Shown here one piece after another: positions 24,209 through 32,799 of a stretch of DNA of 64,000 bases (position 1 is the first letter of the stretch; the number at the start of each line of letters is the position of its first letter). Both the position numbers and the translations under genes were made by a program. The notes under the pieces were generated by a model that ran no database searches, had not been told where the DNA came from, and was given only the letters and a program-made list of their open reading frames with translations. Source of the DNA: a virus; the IMG/VR virus record IMGVR_UViG_3300048580_000375, positions 1-64,000 of that record. The stretch is one strand, 5' to 3'.

Positions 24209-24920
24209 CCTCCAAGCCTAAATCTAAACCAGGTTCTACCCTATTATATTCTTTTCTAATAGCGGAACTATCACCAATTCTCATATTTAATATAAATTGA
24301 GCAATTCTACCTTTATCTCTATCACCATCAATTTCCATTATCATTCTTTCTAATTTTTTTGTCGATGTTTCATCAACATAAAATTTCATCATTTTCTTTT
24401 TCTTTTCAATTTCCTCATCAATTGATTCAATATCTTTAGTTGTTAATAATCTAAATTTAATGGTGGATTTTGATAGGGGTAATTTCATAGTGTATTCATT
24501 ATTATTATCAGGATCAACCAATTCTTTATATTTTATATTACTTAAATCAACCTCATATTCAAATTCTTCCCCTGTTTTAGGATCAGTCAATTTAACAGGA
24601 TATATATTACCATAACCACTTGTTCTTAAAAAAATATAAATAGCATCCCTATCACCCGGTAATAATTCATTATGTTTAATATCCTTATCCATTATTTTTC
24701 TATCCAATAAAACATCTAACGCTTTACCTGATTTAAGTAAATTTGGTGATAATAATATGTTTTCATCAGCCGCGGTTAAATATGATACTTTAACAGATGA
24801 TTTTTTATTTGTATAAAATAACCCTTTGCTTGGTAAGGGTATAACGTCATATGGTTCATTACTCTCTTGAGCAGCTCCAATAGCTTTTAATTGATCTAAA
24901 TTCTTTATATCTAATTCCAT
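24135..24920 (-). CDS. 26: gp26-like baseplate hub assembly protein
   Basis: 261 residues. The pattern PLPSKGLFY, then VSYLTAADENILLSPNLL, then LLPGDRDAIYIFLR, and the C-terminal FFWPDF is that of the T4 gp26 baseplate family, which helps assemble the central hub. Its stop may be bypassed by +1 frameshifting into the frame 23981-24208. Confidence 0.78.
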   Translation of the reverse strand: MELDIKNLDQLKAIGAAQESNEPYDVIPLPSKGLFYTNKKSSVKVSYLTAADENILLSPNLLKSGKALDVLLDRKIMDKDIKHNELLPGDRDAIYIFLRTSGYGNIYPVKLTDPKTGEEFEYEVDLSNIKYKELVDPDNNNEYTMKLPLSKSTIKFRLLTTKDIESIDEEIEKKKKMMKFYVDETSTKKLERMIMEIDGDRDKGRIAQFILNMRIGDSSAIRKEYNRVEPGLDLGLEVEAPSGEFFRTSVPISLSFFWPDF

Positions 24921-24961
24921 ACATTATATATATGAAACTTTTAGTTTTTGTAAATATTTAC

Positions 24962-25783
24962 TTATTTACCGTAATAAGGGTTAGGGTTTAATTTAGATTG
25001 CATTTTTTGTCTCAACTCTTCAGTTCTACCAGGATAATTAGTTTGAGTTGGTTGTGTTTGATTAGGTGTTTGTTTATTTTGAACCCCTTGAGTTGGTTGT
25101 GTTTGATTAGGCGTCGATTGAGTTTGAGTTGGTTGTATTTGATTTGTTTTTTTATTAAAAAATAAATTACTATCTTTAGATAAACTACTCTCATTTAATT
25201 TCAACATTTTTTCATTTGCACCTAAAAATTCTTTTAAGAAATACATATACTTATAAGCTTGTTCCACCAAAACACTTTCATTTCTTCTAGGAGATGAAAA
25301 TAACTTTTCTAAATCTTTTATCGAATTTTCAATATTTTTATTTATTGATAATCCGATTCTCTTTAATTTAAGATTTTCTCGGTTATCCCCATTTTTACCT
25401 GTATAGTATTGAGCTTTAGGTATTTTAATATATTTAGTATTTAGATTTAAAACCTTAGTATTTTGATCTGTAAAATCAGCTAAAAGATATAAATATTCAG
25501 AAACATCCACGTTTCTACTTGGGTAATTTTCTACAATTTTTTTTATTGAGTTGTCAATAAAATTATATACCGATAATCCAATACTTTTTAATTTAGTTTC
25601 ATCACCTAAATTTTTTATCCCTTGATAACTTGTTCTTTTACCATCACCTGTCACAATATTTTTAATGTTTGACCCAACAGCTTTAATTTGTTTAGTTCCG
25701 GCAGATACTTTAGCACCTAACCTATCAAAAAAACCTTCATTTAATAAGGTATTATATTGTTCTTCTGTTATTTTAATTTTCAT
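24962..25783 (-). CDS. capsid-targeting-type protein G
   Basis: 273 residues. N-terminus MKIKITEEQYNTLLNE ends in L-N-E at residue 16. Basic middle (LGAKVSAGTKQIKAV). The last quarter is a low-complexity linker of repeated NQTQPTQ units, also visible as a DNA repeat near 25030-25150. It lies directly downstream of gene H and is probably transcribed with it. Confidence 0.68.
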   Translation of the reverse strand: MKIKITEEQYNTLLNEGFFDRLGAKVSAGTKQIKAVGSNIKNIVTGDGKRTSYQGIKNLGDETKLKSIGLSVYNFIDNSIKKIVENYPSRNVDVSEYLYLLADFTDQNTKVLNLNTKYIKIPKAQYYTGKNGDNRENLKLKRIGLSINKNIENSIKDLEKLFSSPRRNESVLVEQAYKYMYFLKEFLGANEKMLKLNESSLSKDSNLFFNKKTNQIQPTQTQSTPNQTQPTQGVQNKQTPNQTQPTQTNYPGRTEELRQKMQSKLNPNPYYGK

Positions 25784-25797
25784 AAATTTAATATTTT

Positions 25798-28161
25798 TTA
25801 TCTAAAGTAATCACCTCTAATAGAACCACTAACTTTTGTATCGAATCCAACACCGGTTGGTTTTTTATTTGAGGTTTCTTGACTTACAGATTGTTCAGTT
25901 TCATCTCCTTCAGGTTGATTACCACCACCTTGATTTGATTGATTAGAACCTTGTTGATTACCACCTCGATTATTTACTTGTGGATTTGTACCTTGAGTTG
26001 TTTGTCCCCCTGATTTACCACCACCTTTAACTACACAATCATAAGCTTGAATAAATAAATTCATAGGGGCTTTAGCACTACCATAAGCACCTGTTAAACC
26101 AACATCTTCTTTATATGCCATAATAATTCTACTTACTAATGATATCGCTTTAGCTATCGCTTGAACATTTCTACTTCTAGCTATTTTAGGATCTTCAGCT
26201 TCTTTTACTAATTGTTCAAATGGAATTACTTTACCAATAGTTGCTCTATTCTGAATAATTAAATTACCTATTTGCATCATATCCTCTTGAGCCGCCTTTA
26301 ATGTATCTTTACCTTGTGAAATTGAAGTATTAACCAATAATTCCATAGGTTTAACTAATGCAGATACATTGGCTTGTTTAAATGCTTTAACCACTTTATT
26401 CCAAGAATTAACCGCATCTGTCTCACCGGCTTGTAAAGCCCCACCTTTAGGTGCGTTTGTTTGTGTTACGTTAGCAGCATTTGCAGTATTCCAAGCCGCA
26501 CCCGCTTCTTTTAATTCAATAAACTCCCTAAGTAAATTATGAACAACAGCATCAATACTAGATTTTAATTGTGACTGAGTTAAAGGTTTAGAATTAGGAA
26601 ATCTACCTTGTTTTTGTTGTGTTGGTTGTGGTTTATTTGGTTGTGTTGGTTGTGGTGATGTTTTTGTTGGTTTAGTTGGTATTTTAACAACACCTTTATT
26701 AATCATTTCGTTTAATTGAATAGTAGCCTTAATTAGATTTTTTACACATTCAATATTTATACCTGTTGTACCACCTTGTTGGTTTTGTTTATCGCCACCT
26801 TTACCATCAGTTTTAATAATACCTGATGATGGGTTTTCTTGGGTTGGTTTTAAATCAACTAATGATTGGTATAAGTCATTTAAAGTTTTAGCTCTTGATT
26901 GTTTTTGTCCTTTAATTCTCATACCCTTTACAAGAGCACCCGCAGCTATTAAACCAATACCTAAAGCACCTACGATTGGAGCTGCGGAACCAGCAGCGGT
27001 TTTAATTAATACTTTCTTTAATATAGGGACAGTAACTTTTTTAGCTATTGTTTCTACAACAGAACCACCCGGAACTGTTACCAAAGTATCACCAATACTT
27101 CTACCTGTTCCAGCCCAATCACCTTTAAACATTTCACCTAAACTTTTATACCCATCAGGATTGTTTTTAATTTGTTCTAATACTTGTTTAGCAACATCAG
27201 GATTTCTAAATATACCACCTTGTTCTGTTAAAGCACCAATACCTTTATCTAAATCACCATTACCAACTTTTGTAACAGCATCTAAAAATTGTTGTGGGGT
27301 TGAATTTGGGTTTAATCCCGTTCCCTCAAACATATTTAACCATTGAGTTAAACCTTGTCCTGGTTGTATAGTTCCAATAGTATTTTTTAAATATTTAACT
27401 TTTTCTTCTTCTGTTGGAACTTCAATGAATCTTTGCCCCCAAACTGAATCCATTAACCAACTTAAACCACCTAAACTAACACCAAGTCCTGATAATAATA
27501 AAGGTAATTTATTTGATTTAAGAGTTTTCATTCTACTCGAATCAAAAGTTCCTGTCTTACCAGCTTGATTTAATTTAGCACTTCTCGGTTCAGCCTCATC
27601 TAATAATTCATATTCAGTAATTAAATCACCTTCAATATTTTCATGATCCATAACACTAAAAGCCGCAGTTAAATCAGTATCTAAAAACTTTTTAACATAC
27701 GTTCTTAAATCACCAATAATAACATTAGCAGCGTCAATAGGTAAAAACTTAGAATCTGTCGGTGATAATTTAGTTGAAGCGACAATTGAATCGTAAGCTT
27801 GTGAAACTAATATTATACACCTTAAAAAAGATACTCTGGACTTATTATTTGGGAATTCAGAATCAATATCACGAATATCCCTATCTAATTGTTGAATTAT
27901 TTCATTACCTTTTTTTGTTAATAAATCTCTGATTTTACCTTCAGCATTAGCAGTTGATTGAGTTTTACCTAATATTTTACCATCAGCTTTATATCTGCCT
28001 AATTTAGATAGAGCATATTTAGTTGTTTCCCACCAACCTTCATTTAATAATTCTTTGTTTATATCCTCTAATATTAAATCTATTTCTTGTGATTCATTTA
28101 ATGGTTTAACACCCATCACTTTTCTATTTCTATTGATTTCTTCAATTAATATTTTACTCAT
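25798..28161 (-). CDS. capsid-targeting-type protein H with hydrophobic segments
   Basis: 787 residues. Its N-terminus shares ISxx-LNE logic with the group: DINKELLNE ends at residue 41 in a predicted protease site, followed by GWWE. Two hydrophobic segments, about 219-237 (LPLLLSGLGVSLGGLSWLM) and 391-413 (APIVGALGIGLIAAGALVKG), could cross a membrane. Low-complexity Q/P/T and G/N/Q stretches occupy about 480-530 and the C-terminus. Head-packaged proteins with such segments could act at the cell membrane after ejection; this is inference. Confidence 0.65.
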   Translation of the reverse strand: MSKILIEEINRNRKVMGVKPLNESQEIDLILEDINKELLNEGWWETTKYALSKLGRYKADGKILGKTQSTANAEGKIRDLLTKKGNEIIQQLDRDIRDIDSEFPNNKSRVSFLRCIILVSQAYDSIVASTKLSPTDSKFLPIDAANVIIGDLRTYVKKFLDTDLTAAFSVMDHENIEGDLITEYELLDEAEPRSAKLNQAGKTGTFDSSRMKTLKSNKLPLLLSGLGVSLGGLSWLMDSVWGQRFIEVPTEEEKVKYLKNTIGTIQPGQGLTQWLNMFEGTGLNPNSTPQQFLDAVTKVGNGDLDKGIGALTEQGGIFRNPDVAKQVLEQIKNNPDGYKSLGEMFKGDWAGTGRSIGDTLVTVPGGSVVETIAKKVTVPILKKVLIKTAAGSAAPIVGALGIGLIAAGALVKGMRIKGQKQSRAKTLNDLYQSLVDLKPTQENPSSGIIKTDGKGGDKQNQQGGTTGINIECVKNLIKATIQLNEMINKGVVKIPTKPTKTSPQPTQPNKPQPTQQKQGRFPNSKPLTQSQLKSSIDAVVHNLLREFIELKEAGAAWNTANAANVTQTNAPKGGALQAGETDAVNSWNKVVKAFKQANVSALVKPMELLVNTSISQGKDTLKAAQEDMMQIGNLIIQNRATIGKVIPFEQLVKEAEDPKIARSRNVQAIAKAISLVSRIIMAYKEDVGLTGAYGSAKAPMNLFIQAYDCVVKGGGKSGGQTTQGTNPQVNNRGGNQQGSNQSNQGGGNQPEGDETEQSVSQETSNKKPTGVGFDTKVSGSIRGDYFR

Positions 28162-28164
28162 ACA

Positions 28165-28173
28165 TATAAATAG
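28165..28173 (-). promoter_or_regulatory. late-type motif CTATTTATA, 3 bases before ATG
   Basis: CTATTTATA-TGT-ATG in front of gene H. Confidence 0.5.
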
Positions 28174-28194
28174 ACAATATTTTAAAAATAAAAA

Positions 28195-28227
28195 AACCCA
28201 CTATATCTTTTTACAGATAAGTGGGTT
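28195..28227 (-). terminator. terminator of the methyltransferase operon
   Basis: Stem AACCCACT/AGTGGGTT extended by an imperfect inner stem, followed on the minus strand by a T run. It separates the 28.3-30.6 kb operon from late gene H. Confidence 0.8.
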
Positions 28228-28309
28228 ATTTATAAAACCAACAAAGAATTATAATATATAAATAACTAAAAATTTAAAAAAGTAAAATAATTATCACTTA
28301 AATTTGGGA

Positions 28310-28570
28310 TTATTTTTCCCACTCATCTTTTATTTTTTTAAATAATTCATCCAATGTTTCAGCATTCCAAACCCTTACAATACTTCCATCAGGGTATTCA
28401 AATTCAGCTTGAGGGACCCAATTGACTCCTGTTTCTTCAACAGCAACATCCCATCCTTGATATAATTCACTTTCTAACGCTTCGTAAGGGATATTATCAT
28501 TATCTAACATACCTTTCATTTCAATACAGTCTGGACATCCAAACTTTGTCCAAATAAACAATTTTTTCAT
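28310..28570 (-). CDS. glutaredoxin/thioredoxin-like protein
   Basis: 86 residues, typical glutaredoxin length. The redox motif CPDC is at residues 12-15 after a hydrophobic strand (KKLFIWTKFG), and VPQAEF supplies the family's proline loop. In T4-like phages glutaredoxins reduce the phage ribonucleotide reductase; none is in the window. It overlaps the methyltransferase gene by 4 bases. Confidence 0.85.
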   Translation of the reverse strand: MKKLFIWTKFGCPDCIEMKGMLDNDNIPYEALESELYQGWDVAVEETGVNWVPQAEFEYPDGSIVRVWNAETLDELFKKIKDEWEK

Positions 28571-29418
28571 ACTACCAATTTATTAAATTTATTTAATCTT
28601 TCTTTACTGATTTCAATATATAATTCATTCATATCAAAACCAATATAATTTCTATTATTATTGTAAGATGCTACCCCTGTTGAAGCCACACCGTTAAAAG
28701 GATCTAAAACTAAATCACCTTCTCTTGTCAGCCATTTAACAAAAAATTCAGGTAATTCAGGATTAAATGGTGCGGGATGCCTTCCTGAACTTTCATCTCT
28801 TACAGTCGCAGCTGTATTGAATTGAAATAATGTACCAGGAACTTTACCTAACGGATTTACATTAACCTTTTTCTTTTTTGTGTTATCAGTTAAACCATTT
28901 TCGTCAATAACATCATTAGCCATTACTTTATAATCAAATCGTTTAACGGAAGCTTCCGCATATGGTTCTCTTATATCGTCTGTATTACAATAAAAATCTT
29001 TAGGTGATTTTACAAAATGAAAAATATATTCAATCCTATCATTTAATCTTTTCTTACCACCTGTCGGTAAAGCGGCTTTCTTACCCCAAATATATCTATC
29101 GTATAGTTTGAAATCTGTTTCCCTTACAATACGACAAACTAAATCCATAACATAGATACTTCTTTCACCATTAGATACCTTATCATTTATATTCATAATA
29201 AATGAACCATCATCAGTTAGTTTATTATAAAAATCTTTGATAACCGGTATAAACCAATCTGCAAAAGTATTCTCATTATATAATTTAACTTTCTTACCAT
29301 AATTTACTGTGTTAGCATAATCAGGTGATGTAACAATAAGATTAATTGACTTATCATCCATTTGTTTGATTAAATCTTCCGTTAATCCTTTATGTATTTT
29401 ATTTATTTCCAAACCCAT
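28567..29418 (-). CDS. DNA N4/N6 methyltransferase (beta class)
   Basis: 283 residues. Catalytic TSPDY at 30-34 near the N-terminus and the SAM-binding DPFNGVASTG near the C-terminus give the order motif IV before motif I, the beta class of amino-methyltransferases. The centre (KRLNDRIEYIFHFVKS) is a family segment. TSPDY rather than DPPY favours N4-cytosine, but this is not certain. No restriction partner is nearby, so it probably protects phage DNA or marks it. Confidence 0.88.
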   Translation of the reverse strand: MGLEINKIHKGLTEDLIKQMDDKSINLIVTSPDYANTVNYGKKVKLYNENTFADWFIPVIKDFYNKLTDDGSFIMNINDKVSNGERSIYVMDLVCRIVRETDFKLYDRYIWGKKAALPTGGKKRLNDRIEYIFHFVKSPKDFYCNTDDIREPYAEASVKRFDYKVMANDVIDENGLTDNTKKKKVNVNPLGKVPGTLFQFNTAATVRDESSGRHPAPFNPELPEFFVKWLTREGDLVLDPFNGVASTGVASYNNNRNYIGFDMNELYIEISKERLNKFNKLVV

Positions 29419-29689
29419 CTTCTAATTCCCAATCCAAAGGGACTCCATTTTTATGTTCAAATCTTTTTTGTAATTCACCTGTTTTTATATATTTTTTATA
29501 AAAATCAGGGTTATATAATTCAATTAATTGTTCATTCCAAGATATTTTTTCTATTCTTCTCAACAATTCAATCCAATGTTCTTTAATTAACCCCTTTTTA
29601 AACTCCCCATTTATTAGTTGAAAGTTAATAACATTAATTAAATGAGATATTGTCATATCCTCAGTTTTTTTAATTTTAGTCGTTTTCAT
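29399..29689 (-). CDS. hypothetical protein
   Basis: 96 residues, helical and not recognised (HWIELLRRIEKISWN, ends DWELEDGFGNK). It overlaps both neighbours (20 and 14 bases) in an operon of two methyltransferase-like genes, so it may work with them. Confidence 0.7.
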   Translation of the reverse strand: MKTTKIKKTEDMTISHLINVINFQLINGEFKKGLIKEHWIELLRRIEKISWNEQLIELYNPDFYKKYIKTGELQKRFEHKNGVPLDWELEDGFGNK

Positions 29690-30353
29690 TCCAAATATTA
29701 TTATATTTTACTTTACTCTTTTCCTTAGTAAAAACAACCCAATAACAATGATATTTCCTTGCGTGCATCTGAACTTTATGCTTACCTGATAATATCCTAT
29801 TTTTAGTTGTTTGAATAAACAAATCCTTACAATAGAATCCATGTCTTATACCATAATTAATTACTTCAATATGTGATAAGTATTGCTTTGAAGAACTAAT
29901 AGTATCTTGACATTTTACAATTAGAACACCTTTTTCATTCATTATTCTTGAGAACTCACCTATCGCAGCGTCATAGAATTTCCAAAGTTCTTCAATATTT
30001 TTAAATGAACCAAATCTATTTGATATAATATTTGAACCTAATTTACCTTTAGAACTATTAGGCGTTCCAACAACAAATGGTGGATCGAACATAATACTAT
30101 TTACCGAATTATCAGGTAATGGTAATTTATCGGCAGACGCTTGAATAGTATCTTCCGTTTGTGGGTATAAATCAAACTTATGTTTTGGTTCTGGTATAAT
30201 TGTTTTCTTATAAAAATTACCCTTAGAATATGTCGGATCGACATCTATTTGTTTAGATGGGATATACAATTTTAATATATTATCTATAATAATAGATTGT
30301 TCATCCGATACCGATTTAATAACATCTTTATTTGTTTTAGCGAATTCTATCAT
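29676..30353 (-). CDS. methyltransferase-like protein with DPPF motif
   Basis: 225 residues. SIMFDPPF (DPPF at 90-93) is the catalytic motif of N6-adenine/N4-cytosine amino-methyltransferases, and GVLIVKCQD plus HCYWVVFTK fit later strands of the fold. A classic FxGxG SAM-binding motif is not obvious; IDVDPTYSKGNFYK at about 36-49 may stand in for it. The substrate could be DNA or RNA. Confidence 0.7.
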   Translation of the reverse strand: MIEFAKTNKDVIKSVSDEQSIIIDNILKLYIPSKQIDVDPTYSKGNFYKKTIIPEPKHKFDLYPQTEDTIQASADKLPLPDNSVNSIMFDPPFVVGTPNSSKGKLGSNIISNRFGSFKNIEELWKFYDAAIGEFSRIMNEKGVLIVKCQDTISSSKQYLSHIEVINYGIRHGFYCKDLFIQTTKNRILSGKHKVQMHARKYHCYWVVFTKEKSKVKYNNIWNEND

Positions 30354-30634
30354 TTGTATAATACCTCCGTGATTGGATCTAAAACACCATAAGTGTCTAA
30401 CATAGTTTTTAATTCCTTAGCTTTATTAATATACCAAACAGATTTTTTAAAATCTTGTTCCAATGATTGATTTGGTTTATCACCCATACGCATTTTATAT
30501 TTAAAGGCGTTCATCTCACAAAAAGCAATTGTTTTTTCAACACCCCAAATATCTACCATCATATCAATAACTTCTTTACTAAAAGTATTATAATGGTTTG
30601 GGTGATTCACATGTTCATATTCCTTGTTTTCCAT
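30350..30634 (-). CDS. DUF3310 family protein
   Basis: 94 residues. HPNHYN, then VEKTIAFCEMNAFKYKMR and KKSVWYINKAKEL form the DUF3310 signature common in phages, often near nucleotide-metabolism genes; exact function unknown. First gene of the operon ending at the 28195-28227 terminator. Confidence 0.88.
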   Translation of the reverse strand: MENKEYEHVNHPNHYNTFSKEVIDMMVDIWGVEKTIAFCEMNAFKYKMRMGDKPNQSLEQDFKKSVWYINKAKELKTMLDTYGVLDPITEVLYK

Positions 30635-30677
30635 ATATACACAAGGTTAATAAAAAAAAACTAAAAAGAAAACCTAG

Positions 30678-32219
30678 TTATAAAACACTAGAAAGTGTGG
30701 TTAATTTTAATAACGCATCTAATATTGATCTACAATTACCAAAATTTATATTTAAATTAACACCCTTTATTTTATCAAATAAATTAATTAATGATAATAT
30801 TATAGATAACCTAGCCTTTATTTTTTCACTTACAATTTGTAATATTAAACCTTGTATTATTAACCATATATTATCAGCAACTAATTTATATATTTTCTTA
30901 TATATTTCACTAATAATACTTTTAAACATATCAAATAAAGATTTCGTATATTTTTGTAAAAAACTTTCAAATCCCTCACCCCATTCGATACCACCTACTT
31001 CAGTTAAAATAGCAAATAATAATATTACTTTTGGTGATAATAATAATCTAGAAATATTATTTGGTATTTGATTAATTATACCTGACTTGAAATCAATATT
31101 TAGTGTAGGTAAAGATCCAGGACTCTCATTTATTGGATTACCACCTGTAGATATATTATTACCTAACCCATTAGCATTATTTTGATATGAATTATTTAAT
31201 ACCCCATCAATATTGTTTAATATACTATTTAATTGATTAATTTCATCATTTATCTGATCATAAGCTTCCAATACTATTTCATTTGTTATTGGTGTTTCTA
31301 TTGGTTGGCATAGTATTTGATTTATTTTGTTTGTAAAATCATCTGATAGTGTATCATATTCATTATATTTAGAAATTCTTTCAGATAAAATCTGACTTAA
31401 AGGTTTTCCTTTATTATTTAATAAATCAACCAATATAGCATCTTTTTCTGTTTTATCTTTTCCTATATCATTTAATGTAGGCGCACAAGCGTTTCTTACG
31501 TCGTTTACTAATTTATTTAAAAATTGTAATCTTTTTCGTAATTCTTTATTTGGTTTTTGTGATATACTAAATAAAGATTTAAAGAAATCATTATCAATAA
31601 TAGTAAGTGAATTTACATATTCATTCACAAATACACTTACAGGTTGATTTATATATTTGGGATTTATTCTAAAACTTAAAACTTGTGTTGATTGATTAAA
31701 ACTTATATTTGTTAATAAATCTTGCCATGATGTCGCACCTGCCGAACCGTTTAACGTATCATAAATAAATCTATTTAATCCACTACTTACTTCATAAGCA
31801 CCACTTACATCATCTAATGGGTTTGTCTTTAATAGAAAAAAATAATCTATACTTGATACCGATAACTCAATATTATTAGTTCCATCTGTATACTCAGGTT
31901 TTATTACGAAATCATTATTACAAAAAAAAGATTTAAGAATTACTTTTTTTAAACCTTCTTTAAGGTTAGTATTTAACGTTTCTATATCACCTAATACTGA
32001 ATTTAAAACTTCTTGAACAGCCTGTTTCTTACCTTTCATAGTTCCAAGTAAGTCCATTAGAAAATCAAATGGATCATCTTTAGGAATTCTTAAAGAAGGT
32101 AATGAATAGTTAGTTACCTGCAATAACAGTTTTTCTTTTTTTAATTGCTCAATGGTAATTAAAAAATTTTGAACTCTATCAATAATAAGTTTTTTATCTG
32201 CTTGTCCGGTATTAGCCAT
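30678..32219 (-). CDS. probable virion protein
   Basis: 513 residues, not recognised. Long helices, an N/Q-rich linker at about 330-365, and hydrophobic segments near the C-terminus (NIWLIIQGLILQIVSE, ARLSIILSLINLF). It is the second gene of a late-type unit, coupled to the upstream gene by a 1-base stop-start overlap. A tail or baseplate part is likely from context. Confidence 0.55.
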   Translation of the reverse strand: MANTGQADKKLIIDRVQNFLITIEQLKKEKLLLQVTNYSLPSLRIPKDDPFDFLMDLLGTMKGKKQAVQEVLNSVLGDIETLNTNLKEGLKKVILKSFFCNNDFVIKPEYTDGTNNIELSVSSIDYFFLLKTNPLDDVSGAYEVSSGLNRFIYDTLNGSAGATSWQDLLTNISFNQSTQVLSFRINPKYINQPVSVFVNEYVNSLTIIDNDFFKSLFSISQKPNKELRKRLQFLNKLVNDVRNACAPTLNDIGKDKTEKDAILVDLLNNKGKPLSQILSERISKYNEYDTLSDDFTNKINQILCQPIETPITNEIVLEAYDQINDEINQLNSILNNIDGVLNNSYQNNANGLGNNISTGGNPINESPGSLPTLNIDFKSGIINQIPNNISRLLLSPKVILLFAILTEVGGIEWGEGFESFLQKYTKSLFDMFKSIISEIYKKIYKLVADNIWLIIQGLILQIVSEKIKARLSIILSLINLFDKIKGVNLNINFGNCRSILDALLKLTTLSSVL

Positions 32220-32584
32220 TATTCACCACTAATATTAATTTTACCTTCTTTTATTTCTTTAACCAATTTACGCATTTCAGCCTTTTGCTCTTTTGATATT
32301 TGTTTTGTTGAAGAATCATCATTTTTAATGTTACCCTTCTTATTCATTATATCAGCCATTAATTTTGCTAACTCAAGCTTTTTACCTATTGAAGAATCTA
32401 TAACCTTTAATAATTCATTATTAATTTTACCTACCATAGCTACATCACTATTTTCTTCAACGTTCTTTAAATACTTATTTAATAAACCTAAAGCTTTGTT
32501 TCTCTGATCTACTACTTCACAATATGTTTCTTGGAGTAATGAAGTTAAACTTTCATCATTAAACTCTAATTTTTGTTTTGCCAT
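32219..32584 (-). CDS. hypothetical protein of a late unit
   Basis: 121 residues, almost all charged helix (LTSLLQETYCEVVDQRNKAL, KEQKAEMRKLVKEIKEG). Not recognised; size and coiled character would suit a small terminase-like or assembly protein, but nothing specific supports that. ATATTTATA lies three bases before the ATG. Confidence 0.65.
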   Translation of the reverse strand: MAKQKLEFNDESLTSLLQETYCEVVDQRNKALGLLNKYLKNVEENSDVAMVGKINNELLKVIDSSIGKKLELAKLMADIMNKKGNIKNDDSSTKQISKEQKAEMRKLVKEIKEGKINISGE

Positions 32585-32587
32585 ATA

Positions 32588-32596
32588 TATAAATAT
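32588..32596 (-). promoter_or_regulatory. late-type motif ATATTTATA, 3 bases before ATG
   Basis: ATATTTATA-TAT-ATG on the minus strand at the divergent junction. Confidence 0.5.
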
Positions 32597-32635
32597 ATAT
32601 AAAAAATATTACTGGCCTTCTATAGGTACTATTAT

Positions 32636-32735
32636 AATATAGAGAGTTAAATATATTAATACTAGTATATGTTAATAATGATCAATATAGAGAGTTAAAT
32701 ATATTAATACTAGAGATATTGTACTGATCAATATA
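32636..32735. repeat. 30-base direct repeats in the divergent intergenic region
   Basis: Two exact 30-base copies at 32636-32665 and 32684-32713 (48 bases apart) and two GATCAATATA copies at 32680 and 32726. Very AT-rich, with an ATACTAGTAT palindrome. It lies where minus-strand late genes and plus-strand replication genes diverge; candidate origin or operator. Confidence 0.7.
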
Positions 32736-32799
32736 AAAAAATTTATTTTAAAATAAATAGTTATTGATTTTTTTAATCAAAATAATTATAATTACATAG

